Part shown: piece after piece, positions 1 through 12,515 of the stretch | Layout of the letters: every line of letters starts with the position of its first letter | How positions within the stretch are numbered: the stretch's first letter is position 1 | Source of the DNA: Tetrapyrgos nigripes | Taxonomy: Eukaryota; Basidiomycota; Agaricomycetes; Agaricales; Campanellaceae | NCBI GenBank assembly: GCA_013368315.1 | Contig: JAACJM010000114.1 | Span: 204,231-268,230 of the forward strand | Reading direction: 5' to 3' | DNA: 64,000 nucleotides | Made by a program: the position numbers and the translations under genes | The notes under the pieces: model-generated | The model's input: the letters and a program-made list of their open reading frames with translations, nothing else | Database searches by the model: none | Told to the model about the DNA's origin: nothing

Positions 1-3000
1 TACAGATGGTCGACTTTTTGCCCAGGCGTACCATGGGCACTGAAGGAATCCAATATGGCACGCGTCCTATCAACAGATCAATTTCAAACCAATATCTTGT
101 AGTCAGCAGGATATACCTATCAGCACCGTCCTTATGGCCCTGCTTCTTCTTCAAGTCGAGATAAGCCTTGAACAGAGTATAGATACTCTCTCTATTGTCG
201 GCAAAAGTGGACTGACTCCGACTGCTCATATTGAGATACTCGCAACAAGTCAAGTAATGCGAGTCGCTGGACAAAGTTTCTTCTGATCCCTTTATAACAC
301 CTGTGTACCGAATCAGTATTCAAGCAAAGAGCGGTAAAGAAGGAATTTACCTAGAAACTCGCTGAAAACCAAGGCTGGATCTAAGACGGGCAATTGAGCA
401 CAGTCTCATATGAAAGGGAGGATGGCATTACCAAGACGTTTAGCAGCAGATTGAGGGAAATGAGGCCAGTAATCCTCAAAAAATCATCGTAGGTGAGCAC
501 AGTAGTTTTTGCGACATTCAGGCCTGGCGGTGTAGCACTGATCGGGGACTTGGTGGATAGAGCCTTCTTGGCTCGCTCGAGGTCAGCTATATCGGCCTCC
601 AGCATCAAACAAAGCTGTATCAAGAGAAATTAAGAATAAATTGAATAGTAAGACGGTGAGTATATGACTAACATTGTCAAAAGTGGTGAACAATGGGAAG
701 TGCTCATCCTGCAGTTCACTGAACTTGCTAGGCAAGTCGCCGGTCCAGTCAATGATGTCATCCATATGGATCATATCGTCGTCTTCCTCGTCTAATGAGA
801 GATGATGCTGAGCAGCCTTGAGATTACGAAGCTCTTCCAGCGATTGGTTGGTAGCTGTCAGAGATTTGACGAGGGTAGCAAAGTACTCCTCGACCTTCTT
901 GGCAAGGACTCGAGATTGCGTCACAAAGATTTGTCTGGGTCTGGGGGCGTCGCCTCCTGCGAGTTGAGCCGTTCTTTCGATCAGGAGCATCTTGAAGAGT
1001 AGCGTAGTAGTTTTCCTAACGAACCGTCAGTCCACGAGAAGAAAAAGACATCACGACTTCACGCACCCAGTTCCGCTGCGTCCTATTACATAGCAGGAAT
1101 ATGGATGTTCTATAATCACCTTCTCTTGCGATCTAGACCAAGGAAAGATCAGTCAGCATTCCTTCATATGGCAAACTTTGACTCACGAAACCAGATGAGG
1201 AAACGTGGCTTCCACGTCGGCGAGTATCGCTAGTTCAAGGTTTATAAGATAGGTTAGGCCATTCTGTTCTTCTACTTACTGTTCATTAAAGGCTGTAAAT
1301 GGCAGTCAGCTCAACGCATAAATTTACCTCAACGGATACACCTACTTGCGAAAATACAACGTATTTCTCCATCCTGCACGATAGTCATTACCTTGATCTT
1401 GTCGGCGCACTTTTAACGAAACACTTACAAGAATCTAGAATGAACCTAGGGAAACATTTGCTCAGAAAACGTCAAATAAGACAGGAAAATAATTTACCGG
1501 ATTGGAGTCATCAGCCAGCAAATTAGGCGAATCGGCATCTTCTTGCACTTCAGGCAACGGAGGAAAGGATGCAGGAATAAACGTCTGATCATCCGCGTTC
1601 GGGGCAGGAATACGAGCTGAGCATCTGCAGGAGTTTGAGAATACGTCATAAACCAATTAATAATTAGAAACACCGAGGAACGAACCTCTCCTTATACTCC
1701 CTCCCTCTCCTTCCCAGATGACGGCCGATTGATGTCCAAAGACGGTCATCCATCTGTGCGTGGGTGTAGATCCCGAAGATTTTGATAGCTACGTGACCGA
1801 TTGTTAACTACTTTCCAGTTGAATAAGAGCAATGCACACCTTGCTGTTCGCGCTGAAAACACTTGCGTCAGCCCATTAATATGACCATTGTAAAGCATCG
1901 TACCTCGTCACCGCCAGCTACCACATCAACTTGATACTGAGAGTATATACGTCAGAGATATGCATTGTATGACTTGCAAGTGTCCAGTTAGGCAACTCAC
2001 AATCAAACGCAAGTCGCTGGTCATCTTTGCTTCAAATATAGGTACCTCAGTACCGACACCTTTCAGCCTTTTTTGATTATCTGGCGAAAAATGGCCTTGT
2101 GACAACTCCCTGGATGTAAAGGTTGGAAGTTTTTCTTTAGATCCAATACGGCAGATATCTTACCTTATTTTCTTGACAACGATGTCGAAAGTGTCCTTGT
2201 CCTTCTTGTGCTTGATGCGTAGCTCATTGTGAGCATTTTGGTTGACAAAGATTATCCAGTCACCGAAGCCATCAACACTATCGAAGTAGAGTGCCCTGAA
2301 AGGAGTATGAGCCGAGACAGGTTAACCAGATGGGAAGAAGTGACGGACGATTTCATCGGTTGAACCTTCGGATAAGCAGAGGGCGTCTCATCAAGAAGGT
2401 CTGACTCGGCCACGGCCTCTTCTTGAAGGGAGAGAAACAAATCCTCCGTCTCTGTGGAGACAACAAACCGTCGTTTGATTACTTCAGCGACATTCTCGGA
2501 GCGTAAGTAGCCAAAGTATTCCTAAACAGCCAGGTTAGTTGGCAGAACCTGCCCATTGCCGTAGCACTCACCTTGAGAAGCGACAATTGCTCAGTCAAAA
2601 CACGTTCCATCAGATCATCAAGTTCTTGCTGGCATCTTGGAACGTCAAGACCGACGTCGTCAAACAGCTTTTGCTCGGCCACCAAGGGTTTTCTGGCTGC
2701 GAGCATTTCATTTCTCTTCCGCTGTTTCTGAGTCAAACGAGCACCTTGAAACTCAGGAACATCGCCTCTTTGTTTGTCGTCGAAGCTGAGTTTGTAGAGG
2801 TGTTCCAGTAAAGCCGGAATTTTGCGTATGAATTGATGTTTCGAAGATAATTTCATTCGTACTTCTTGATCAAACGAAATGGGTGAATCGAAGAAGAATA
2901 AGTCGGAGAGCTGAAGAAGCAGTTTGTAGTGCAGGGAAGAAGTGAACATGTCTGGTTGGTGAGAGAAGGAGTCGAGAATCCACTTCTGCAGCGGGATACC

Positions 3001-3243
3001 TTGCTCATCGATGTCTGCGAGGACAGCAGAGTCAGATATATCGCAAAGAATAATAATTGATAACTTACTTGAGAGGATGAGAGGTAAGGCTCGGGGTCTG
3101 TCATCGGCAACGCTTTCCAAAACGCGCCCAAAGTTGGTCTTTGAAAGACAGGAGCTGAATGTGATTAACGCGTCGTCCACGGCTTCCACTGAAGTCAGAC
3201 TGGGGTTATCAAGGATTGAGAGAGTATTCATCGTGTTGGCCAA
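1..3243 (-). CDS. TRANK1-like UvrD-family helicase, 5' part (3' end beyond the window)
   Basis: A multi-exon gene read right to left and leaving the window at base 1. The large first exon (2479-3243) starts MANTMNTLSILDNPS and has no recognised domain. The exon near 1680-1790 reads GIYTHAQMDDRLWTSIGRHL. The exon at about 583-990 reads GDAPRPRQIFVTQSRVLAKK, followed by an acidic linker; this is the region just after the Walker A segment of fungal TRANK1/UvrD-like helicases. The last visible exon includes DNRESIYTLFKAYLDLKKK and, after a 50-nt intron ending near base 59, TRAILDSFSAHGTPGQKVDH. Family knowledge: large cytosolic or nuclear proteins with a UvrD/Rep-type SF1 helicase core; no defined pathway in fungi. 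The helicase motifs beyond the left edge cannot be judged. The start is the first ATG of the long first exon. The next gene, MLH1, lies upstream on the same strand. Confidence 0.75.
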
Positions 3244-3711
3244 GGAAGAATGGGAGAAAACGACCAGAATCTTCCATTATGTACTAAAGGCTCTAGATAA
3301 AGCAACGGGAAGTCACAAAGGAATCAGGGCGCCTAAATACTATTTCAAGTTCCCTAAAGGCTCCACCGCCGCCGCGGGAGGTATTTTATTAAACTCTAGC
3401 GTACATTGTAGAGTTCTTTTCAGTTCTCCACAAATAGAAGACCCATCCTTGTTCTTTCGTTGTGAGAAAGGACTTCAACTTTACAAAGGCCTTCTGACCC
3501 CAGAACTGGGGTGGACCCACAATCACAACGCCGGTTGTCAAATTGTGCTAGTACGATTCCAGCGAGATTGATTCCGAATTTGTTTTTTTCGGAGTCAGCT
3601 GTTCGAGACAGTGATCCTTATCTTGTGTAGCACGGTTCTACACAATTGTTCCAGCAGCATGTTATGTACTAAACTAGGCACCAAAAGATGCCATCTCAAG
3701 GTTCTCAAGTT
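3244..3711. other. Intergenic region
   Basis: Lies between the start of the helicase gene and the stop codon of MLH1, both on the minus strand, so it should hold the helicase promoter and the MLH1 3' UTR. A 186-codon plus-strand reading frame crosses into it but has no family features. No repeat or RNA gene was seen. Confidence 0.5.
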
Positions 3712-6660
3712 TCAACACCTTTCGAAAACCTTATACAAGTCTGGCAAATCTGCCACCTGCACCACATCCACATCCAGAAGAGACTTGGGCGCTAGCATAT
3801 ACCTTCTCATCGCCGGGAACAGTATATGCTGGATCTGCCATCTTTCAGCCTTGTCACTCTCTTCCTCTTCTTTCGTACGCGTCGCCTCTGTCTTTGTTGA
3901 TGTGGAAGGAGACGGCGACGAAGACAGTCCAAGAGAAGGTTCACCCGCAACAGGACCAGGAACGTAAAAATAAGCCAATTCACGAAGGAATGCGTCGAAG
4001 CATTCTGTTTCAGAGGTCCAATTGACCTGCAGGTGAAGGCGTGTCAGTGGGGCACGAGATGAGGGTCCAAACTTAACAGACTGACTGACCTGAGGCCCAA
4101 GACGCATCAGAAAGTGTGGAAGCTTATCGAGATTTGGGGTGTAATCCCTCAACAGCAGTGGAAGATTCTGTACAAGTCCGTCTGGGGATATGTTCAAGGA
4201 AAAGTATTCAGCCAGCATATCTCGTCGGGTTTGTAGGATATTGACGATTCGCTGTTAAGGCGTCAGTAACCTCTGTCATTCATCAGGTCAAGAGATCAAA
4301 TGAAAGCACCCACATCCACAATTTGCGGTTTCGTCAATTCAGTCTCTTCGCTGATGGCCTCGGCCTCTACAGCAATCTCTACCAGCTTCTTCAATGGCGG
4401 CGGAGGATCCAGCTTCAGCCGGCTGAAGTCACCGAATTGACGTAGCCCAAGTTGATAGAATAGTTCTTCCCTGGCAAGAAGGAAACAGATGGACATACAT
4501 GAGCGAGGCATGACAGAAAATCGAGATCCTGGACATACGCAAAAGCCCCATGATTCACCAGATACAGTTTGGTGGAGTACTGCAGCAATGAGAGACATCT
4601 GTTGGTATCGACGATACCCACAAAGGTGTGCTTCTCGAGTATCTCCGTGAGTGCTGTCAAAACGCGGTGAGCTCTTCATTTCTGGGACACATGCAAAAAA
4701 AGACACACCTTTATGCTTACCCTTCACCAATGCTTTCCTCAGACTCTTCACCGACGTCAAGAAGCATTCCGACTCTTTGATCTCTTTGTACCTCGACGTT
4801 AACTGCGTTGAAGGTGTGCTAGGAATGCTCGATTTCTGCTTGTCTGGGGCAATATGAGATGAATTGAGGACAGGAAACATCGAATCCAACGTCCTGTCTG
4901 CTAAAGAGGTGCGGACTTTGTGATGGGAGTAGACTTTCTTTGGTTGTTCTGCTGGAAGTGTTAGATATGGGAACGAAAGATGGGACGGTTCAAGACACTC
5001 ACGGCGAGAAGGACCTTGCTGCTTATCCTCATCCAGATCGTCACTATCCAAATCTCGTTCTTTTCCCTTTCGTTTCTTCCCATTCGATCTATCATCCGAC
5101 TCTAGCGTACCTCCCGTTAGCAAAGTCTATGCATACGTCAATCTCAGTATGAGCTCGTATCTTATAGCAATCAATGCGCACTTGATACTCAAACGTCCTC
5201 GACTGGCTCTTTTCCGCAAGCTTCTCTTGAAGAGCATCACAAATTTTCATGGTGATGTCTTCTTCATTCAAAAAATGGACTTCTTTCTTGGTAGGATGCA
5301 CATTGACATCGACAGAACGAGGGTCTATTTCCAAGCTGTTGACAATTCATTAATAGTCTTCACTGAGAGTCAGCATTGCACTCACCTGAGATAAATGAAA
5401 GGAAAGGCCCCTTTAGGCAGGATACCATTGTATACGCCTTCTAGAGCCCTTTTAATCCTCGAAGATTCCACCAATCTGTCTGCATAAACGAATTGTCAGT
5501 TTAGGACTAGCAAAGAGAATGTCGACATACGATTGATGAATAGCAGAAATATGGTCTTTTTGGATTGGTAGTTTGCATTGGTGAAATAGGCTTCTGAGGT
5601 CCACGACTCTGGTTTCTTCTGGTCATCTCCCGATGATGTTGTTGCTTCCAAAAGATCCTTCTGTATGGACTGCCCATATAGCATCCGAATGGCTTGAGGG
5701 ATCGTGGATGATGCGGTTGTGCTTAGGTCTGGAGCACTGGAACCTGCCTACTTGGCGCTTTATTAGAACGGCGAGACACGGGCCAAGACGACAGTTGGCA
5801 ACCTTTTTGCATACGAAAGAGATCTTGGGATTATGAATCGCGTATTTGGTCAAAACATCGAGAATGCGAGAGTACTCCTCGGACGTGTTGCGCAAGGCTG
5901 AGAGACGGGTTGGAGTGTTGTAGAACAAGTTTTCTATCTGCAACAGGTATCATTGAGTCATATATATCGCCCTACTATAGACTCAATACGCACCGTGATG
6001 GTCGTGCCATCGTTTCCAGCGCATGGTTTGGGTTCAGCAGCTTGACCAGGCTGGGCCGGGACAAGTTTTCCATCGGAGTATTGGGCTCTACCAATGCAAG
6101 CATTCAGTGCAGGCACAAAAAGGAGCGTTCTGATGGACTGACCGGTATGCACAAGTTTCTGACCTAGTCTTTGTGACCACCGAAAGATGAGAGACATGAG
6201 ACATTGATGCGAGTGCTTCACCACGAAAACCGTATGTGGATATACGCGACAGATCTGAGAAATTTGATAGCTTGGAAGTCGTGAATCGTTCAGCGAGGAT
6301 TGGTAAATCTGATTTCTGCAACAGGAAGATAAGTATTGGAGTTATACGTCAACGGAATCGGACAACGCACTCGAATTCCACAACCATTATCCTGAATTTG
6401 CAGTAGCTTCAGTCCTCCATCTTTCACAGTGACACGAATCGAGGTGGACCCTGCATCGAGACAATTCTCTATCAACTCTTTCAGTGCAGACGCAGGTCTG
6501 TGGATGATCTGGCGTCAAAGTGTCAGCGACTGAAGAGCAACTTGAAAGACAGCTAGATCCACACCTCTCCCGCAGCAATACGATTGATGAGTGATTCCTC
6601 AAGACGGCGAATGGGTAGAGGTGCTGGAGGTTCAGATAGAGATTCACTGTCCTTGTCCAT
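3712..6660 (-). CDS. MLH1: DNA mismatch repair protein MLH1 (MutL homologue)
   Basis: MLH1 pairs with PMS1 or MLH3 in the nucleus, couples mismatch recognition by MutS proteins to strand excision, and acts in meiotic crossing over. The N-terminal GHKL ATPase is clear: INRIAAGE, then [18 protein letters not shown] (motif I), DNGCGI (motif II) and [13 protein letters not shown] (motif III). Next come [16 protein letters not shown] and the transducer segment [14 protein letters not shown]. The C-terminal exon carries the dimerisation domain and ends in FERC, the conserved last four residues of MLH1. At least ten short introns interrupt the gene. The start is the ATG at 6658-6660, which gives [20 protein letters not shown] before motif I. 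One exon near 4860-5050 has a poorly conserved linker. No disrupting change was noticed, which matters because other genes in the window carry indels in base runs. Confidence 0.95.
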
Positions 6661-6849
6661 GATGGTGGTGGTGGTTGAAAACGGACAGTCACGGACGCGA
6701 AGTCGCGTCGACGCGTTGCCGAGCTGACTCGAGCTTACTCAGACACTGAGACCGTGAGACAGGCTCTACAAGTACTAAAACATCGTTTGAACAGCACAGG
6801 ATGCTCAGTTGATTGATAATGATACATTTCTTCGAGACATGGTTCTACT

Positions 6850-7536
6850 TTACTCGAGGCTGTAGGGAACGAACATACATAAGGACTCCTGGGCATAAGA
6901 AGAAGAATCCAATCACTGACCTGGCGATTGCTTCAACCTCAACGAGCACATCTTTGGGGAGGCGTGCAACTTCTACCGCAGACCGAGCAGGCTTGTGCGA
7001 ACCAAAGGCTTTCTCATAGATTACATTGACAACCCCAAAGTCATTCATATCCTTCAGAAAGACCTAAACACATTATTTAGCTCATCAGCTCATGCTGGAT
7101 CATTGACAATCTGATCAACGCACCGTGCACTTGACGACTTTGCCCATCTCCGAGCCTCCTGCTTGCACGACCGCAGCCAAGTTCTTCAGAGCCTGAGTTG
7201 CTTGGGCTTCAATGCCTTTCGCTATATCACCGCTCGCAGGGTCCAAGGGGATGCACCCTGAGCAAAAAAGAAGATTTCCAGCTTTTATGGCTTGAGAGTA
7301 AGGTCCAATTGCAGCAGGTGCATCTGAAAGAGGTCGGCATCAGATGAGGTTTATCGACAATTGATTTCTGATCCTCAACTGGAAGTCGATACGGTGGTCA
7401 GAGACGGGTGAATGGTAATAGAAGACATCGTTCTAGCAAAGTAAGGCCGAGATTGCAACCCACGAACAAGGGATTTTTGAGCAGCTAAAATATTTGGAGC
7501 GGCCCTCGCCGCGGCGGGTCGGATTAGAGCGATCAT
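6850..7536 (-). CDS. MMF1: Mitochondrial RidA/YjgF family deaminase (Mmf1-like)
   Basis: RidA proteins hydrolyse reactive enamine/imine intermediates made by PLP enzymes such as threonine dehydratase; yeast Mmf1 does this in the mitochondrial matrix and supports isoleucine synthesis and mtDNA stability. Visible features are [20 protein letters not shown], then [20 protein letters not shown] and [20 protein letters not shown], whose Arg in PARSAVEV is the usual ligand-binding residue. Four exons are inferred; the last is tiny and makes the C-terminus VEAIASLE, with the stop at 6850-6852. The chosen ATG (7534-7536) gives [20 protein letters not shown] followed by more Arg, Ser and Ala, a typical mitochondrial presequence; an internal Met (MSSITIHP) would give a cytosolic form. 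The length after the presequence fits the 125-130 residue family. It sits about 190 bp from the MLH1 start on the same strand. Confidence 0.87.
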
Positions 7537-8757
7537 GAAGCAATTGCGTGACCAATGGTTTACGCGTCCCTCTCGTATACCATGTCTCACCCGTCCCTGT
7601 TTCCTCATTGAATCAGAGAATCTACTCGTAATCTCGATGATTCTCGTCTATTGCTAGTCTCTCCCCCGGGCCAAGGGTTCGCCGGGCTCATCTCACTGAG
7701 CCACTCGCGATGATACCATGCTGCAAACGATTCTATGATGTAGATTTCCGTGTCTGTTCTAGCTCGGAGTTCTTATCGTTGCACTTTCAACTTTGGAATA
7801 GCTCGTGCCGATCTGGAACCTCGCGACAGCCCGCGACTCAACGCTTCTTAGAAATTTTACAGTCGGAACCTTCAACTAGACCGTATGTCCGGTCCCGATA
7901 CCCGATTCAAGCGACCTTTCCCCAGCGTGTTCCAGGTGATTCCCTGTGTTTTCCCACATTTTTTTGAGGCTTCGGTTGTAATTGTCTCCCAAGAGACTTA
8001 TATGTGCTACGAGCTACCAGACCGTTTCCAGCACCCTCATGGAGACATTAATTACTGATCCAGTCCCGCTTCTTTCGACTTGCAAGCAATGTGTACTTGT
8101 TGCCGCTGGCTTTAATCTTGGACTACCGAGCCCCGCGTTGTACATACTGAGATATGTTGTACCACATCGAGAATTCTAACGTCACTAAGTATCCCAAGCT
8201 ACTTTTACCCTGACAGGTCTAACGGAACGCGGAATACTTATTATTCAAATGTCTCCCTGGGCTCCACCGCCGGCTGTTTTCATTTTGAAGGAGCGCTCAG
8301 GCCCCGAGGCACCTACAAGATCGCTTCAGGACTCGTATTTTTGCGGGAAATGACTGAGCAGGCCTACATACGACGTGTAAATACCAGTTTTGTTAAGCCG
8401 CGAGTCGGTTGAACGGCCAGCTTGTACCTTGCCCGAAAGTTTGTAACAGAATTGCTCGGCGAAAATACACGTTCATCTGCCCCTTCCGGCTATATGTTCC
8501 TTGTGAGGTTCGAGAAAAATGTCGTCCAGACGACCCGCTCAATGAGGACCCATCACGTGGATCAGCGGGAGGAAGATCTGAAGAACTTAAGCCCTTCGTG
8601 TAACTTAGATCTCTTCAGCTTCATTACCTTGTTCAGGGCCCGCAGAAACCAACTGGTCTTTCCATCCTCCCATAATCAACTTCAAGCCTATCTCTTCTTT
8701 TGATACTTTGTTCACCCCTTGCTAAACCTACTCCCCTCTCGTCATCGACTTCACGCA
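7537..8757. other. Divergent intergenic region
   Basis: About 1.2 kb between the start codons of the RidA gene (minus) and the G-alpha gene (plus), so it should contain both promoters. Only short frames without family features are present. It is pyrimidine-rich close to the G-alpha start. No repeat, tRNA or clear TATA box was found. Confidence 0.5.
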
Positions 8758-11080
8758 ATGGAGATGCCAGCCAGCCCGCAATATCTCCCGAATCGCCGAC
8801 GGTTCTCGGATCCCTTCCATGAATTCCTCTATCCAGAGAATGAGTCGCTGGAGGACAAAGCTGCCAGACTCAAGAGGGAGGCTGATGCCAAGAAGAGAAG
8901 TGACGAGATTGACGAAATGATTAGGCAAGACAGGATAGAGCGTAAAAAGTCAAAAGCCGAAGTCAGTGTTCTGCTCTTGGGACAATCGGAGTCTGGCAAA
9001 AGTACCACTTTAAAACGTGAGTGGGTTTGCTTTTTACTGAAGCTTCCGTTATTACGAAGGCTCTGTGCTGTCTCAGGTCCAGAAGAGGTATGTGCACTGT
9101 CCTTGTGGCCTTTTGCTGACGCTTACTGTTCCTCCCCCCAGTCTGGACCGCGTTGTCTGTGTCTGCCGCTGTCTCACACTGTCTAACGTATTCATTTTTT
9201 CCCCAGAATTTCAATTGCTACACTCGCCTTCCGCATTTCATGCCGAACGTATTGCTTGGAGAGCAGTCATTTATTTAAATTTGGTCAAGTCGATTAGAAG
9301 GCGAGACCATCTTTCGGCCCTTCTCAGATGTTTCCTAATCCTATTTTGACAGAATACTCGATGCTCTGTCGCCGGAGGCAGACCTCGAAGACCACGACGA
9401 TGAGTCATTGGAAACGGCCACCGTGATTATCACATCGAATGGCCTACCGCCATCCGCGATATCCGAGACCAAGATTCCCAATTACGAAGACTACCGCCGA
9501 CGATTAGAACCTCTCGCCGATCTTGAAGAGCGATTAACGCGGCTGCTCTCTTGTCCTGAGGAGGATGAGGCTGTCCGTCTCCCTGCCAAATCTGCAACCA
9601 ATGGCATCAGCGGTGAAATCACGATGACCGATGCTATCTCAGTCGCACCGAATGGTCGACCCACTCCAACCATTATCATTCCCAGCACAAATTATTCCCA
9701 ATCAATGCCCGTAACACCCAATGGGTCAGGTTCCTCTTCCCCGATCGGATCAGGGACTTCAAGGACTAAAGAAGTTGCTATCCACACCTCCACCAATTGG
9801 AAGAAGACTTTCTCATTGACCAGGTCTAAAAGCCCGAAGAGTGCGCATTCAGGGGAGATTGAAGGGTGGTGGGAAGATCCTTACGATCCTGTTCACGCTC
9901 TAAATGCGTGTGCGCCTGCGATGCTAGAGCTTTGGAAAGACCCTCTTGTTAAGAAAAGGCTACGGGAAAAGAGACTGAGGTTGGAAGAGAGTGCTGGTTT
10001 GTAAGTTGTTTCTACAAGCTTCATAGACGTTCTAATTTTGATGTTGACAATTTTTAGCTATCTGGACGAGATATCTCGTATCACTGCTAAAAAATTTATC
10101 CCGACCGATGGTGAGAGCTACCTTACCTTGGGCTGAAAAGTGATTAATTCTGGCCGTAACAGCCGACATCCTCAAGGCAAGACTGAAAACTATCGGCGTG
10201 GTTGAGCACACATTCATTATTCCTTCTGGCAACAACAAAGGCGTGAAGTGGAAAATTTACGACGTTGGTGGTGCGAGGAACCAGCGTCATGCTTGGGCAC
10301 CATATTTTGAGGATGGTACGTGCTATTGCATCCGAGCGCGCCAAGATACTCATTTTTCTTTCCTTTTCTGCAGTCAACGCTATCATTTTCCTCGCTCCGA
10401 TCTCGGCGTTCGACCAGGTGCTTACGGAAGTACGAGAATGGTCGGATATACTGTTGTGATTAGCCTGCTGACGATGGCTTCTACAGGACCCGCAAGTCAA
10501 CAGATTAGAAGATTCTTTACTTCTTTGGAAGTCGGTAGCTTCCAACAAGCTACTGGGTAATGTGAATATCGTTCTCTTTTTGAACAAATGCGATCTTCTG
10601 CAGGCAGGTCCCAAGTATTATCCTTTCCGGGTGCAATATCCTAATTACTCGTGCTTTTGTGCAGGCCAAATTGGATGCAGGTGTCCGCCTGAACGAGCAC
10701 ATGGTGTCCTATGGGGACAGGCCGAATGATTATGATTCTGTCTCAAAATGTACGCACTGCCCGTTTTTCAGACACTCTATCTGACTTTTCGTTCGTAGAT
10801 TTCAAGAACAAATTCGCAGCCATACATCATTCTGTGACTCCAAATAAAGAACGGGAGCTGTACAGTGAGTTTCTTTACTATGGGGATACAGCCTTTTTCA
10901 GCAGTTCTTGCATCTGTAGCACATCTAACTTCAGTCACGGATACGCGCAGAACGGCAACTATTATTTGTGACGGTGAGTTGCTATTCGTACAGGTACAGC
11001 AGTCACTCTCTGACGTTAATTGACTGTTAGTGAGGGATATCATTATCAAAGACAACCTCCGAAACCTCAGACTTGTATGA
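8758..11080 (+). CDS. Heterotrimeric G protein alpha subunit, divergent fungal class
   Basis: A GTP-binding alpha subunit expected at the plasma membrane downstream of GPCRs. Motifs in order: P-loop LLLGQSESGKSTTLK (about residues 73-87), VIYLNLVKSIRRILDAL of the helical domain, switch I ARLKTIGVVEHTF with the catalytic Arg present, switch II YDVGGARNQRHAW, base-recognition FLNKCDLL, and TSVTDT in place of the usual TCAT. The C-terminus is IIIKDNLRNLRLV. The catalytic Gln of DVGGQ is Ala. The helical domain carries roughly 110 extra residues rich in Ser, Thr and Pro (about 9,400-9,870), giving near 500 residues against 350-360 usually. There is no N-terminal MGxxxS myristoylation signal: the start is MEMPASPQYLPNRRRF. 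Two introns (9301-9352 and 10604-10664) appear to use GC-AG borders. Such atypical subunits are known in Agaricomycetes next to canonical ones. Confidence 0.93.
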
Positions 11081-12515
11081 ACGTATACGAATCTGTTACA
11101 CATCCACCGCTACTGAAGCGATATTTTTCTCGGACTATGGTTCTTCATTCTGCCTTTCGGTTCTGGACTGTTTGGCTCCCTTCGGACTCTTCTTTCTTTT
11201 CCATCTACCGTTATCCTCTGCTTCGCATTGCTTGCTTAACACCTTGGTTGGTTTTTCGTTTGTTAATCCCGTTACACCTTTATCCAATACCAGGATCTTC
11301 CTTTTTCCTTTTCGATTTTAGGTTTCTATGATACTCTATATACGTGCTATTTTCATACTGGTCCAGGCCAATGCATACCGCTGTTGTGGTTCTCTTCGTT
11401 GCGGATCAACATTACTACGACTAGCATTCCCGCATATAGATCATAGCTGAGAGCGCTAAGATGGTGCCCCGAGACGCTCAATTCTTCGACGTCCTTCGCT
11501 TTTGAATCTGAACACTTCACCTCACCATGAGGATATCGTACGTACCTCAAGTAAGAGCTTACAGCTTTACTTTTTTTGAACACCCCTCCCATTACAACTG
11601 TGATGTATTGATGGCTGATCATGAGAGCCCTTACCTATATACTTCTAATATCAAAAAAGATCTGACGCTTCTTCGAGGCTTCCTTGCTGGTCGTGCACAA
11701 TGGCCAAGCATATGTATTATGAACCTGAGCGAGCGAGCGAGACATTTGAGAGTCCTTATCTGCGGCCAGTCTGAGTCTCGCAGGCGGCAGCAGACGGGTT
11801 TCAGCACGTGAAGGATTTACGGCTGTCCCGAACCATTCTCGCTGTCGACAATGAGCGCTTGAGCCCCTCCCTGTCTGCCTCAGATCTGCTATCAGTCAAG
11901 CATTATAATACTTCGAAGCTTCTATGTCTCTACTAATGGCAACGTTTGCCTGTTGGTATCAGCACAAGTATGAGTATCACGTCTGATCACCGTTTTTAGT
12001 GATGAAGCTTGTGGAATAAATGTTGACTTCCCTGCAACCAACACGCTAGGACGCTACAGCCCGACGATTGTCCGCTTGTCTGCGAAGTGATTCCCATGTC
12101 CGGTATCTTGGGTGAGAATCATAGATCCTTCCCTTTCTCTACCACTTGCGTGGAAAGTCTCCCTCTCCTTTCCAATCCCTCTCCCTTCGTTCCTTCTTTT
12201 CTCTTTGGTTTTCTTCGCTTTTTTTTCATTTATTTCTCTCTTCAGCAAGCCCCGTCCTGGCGACGAAATACTCCGTCTTTGAGTGAGTATTGAAAGCCCC
12301 ACCCAAGTCAATTGATCTCAATGTCCGTCTCCGCTAGGCGCCGTCTTCTTATTCATCCCGAGTCTGACCCTGCGATACATCAAACAGCCACTCGCCAACC
12401 TATCTAAGGAGGCGTCGGAATTCTTAGAGAAGAATTGGAGAAGGACATCTCTCTCGTTTGCGAGCAGTGACGAAGCAGACGAAACTGAAGGGAGTTTCTG
12501 TTTCATCATCAAGCG
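11081..12515. other. Intergenic region
   Basis: About 1.4 kb between the G-alpha stop and the inferred start of the repeat-rich membrane protein. It has a pyrimidine-rich stretch near 12,120-12,245 that resembles a fungal promoter. A frame near 12,340-12,510 (TLRYIKQPLANLSKEASEFL) lacks a start and any homology I recognise. An upstream exon of the next gene, possibly with a signal peptide, could be hidden here. Confidence 0.4.

Noticed and set aside
3011..3571. 186-codon plus-strand frame
   Set aside because: Overlaps the conserved first exon of the minus-strand helicase and has no family features.
12340..12515. Plus-strand open stretch TLRYIKQPLANLSKEASEFL
   Set aside because: No ATG in frame and no join to the next gene that I can support; may be part of an unseen 5' exon.
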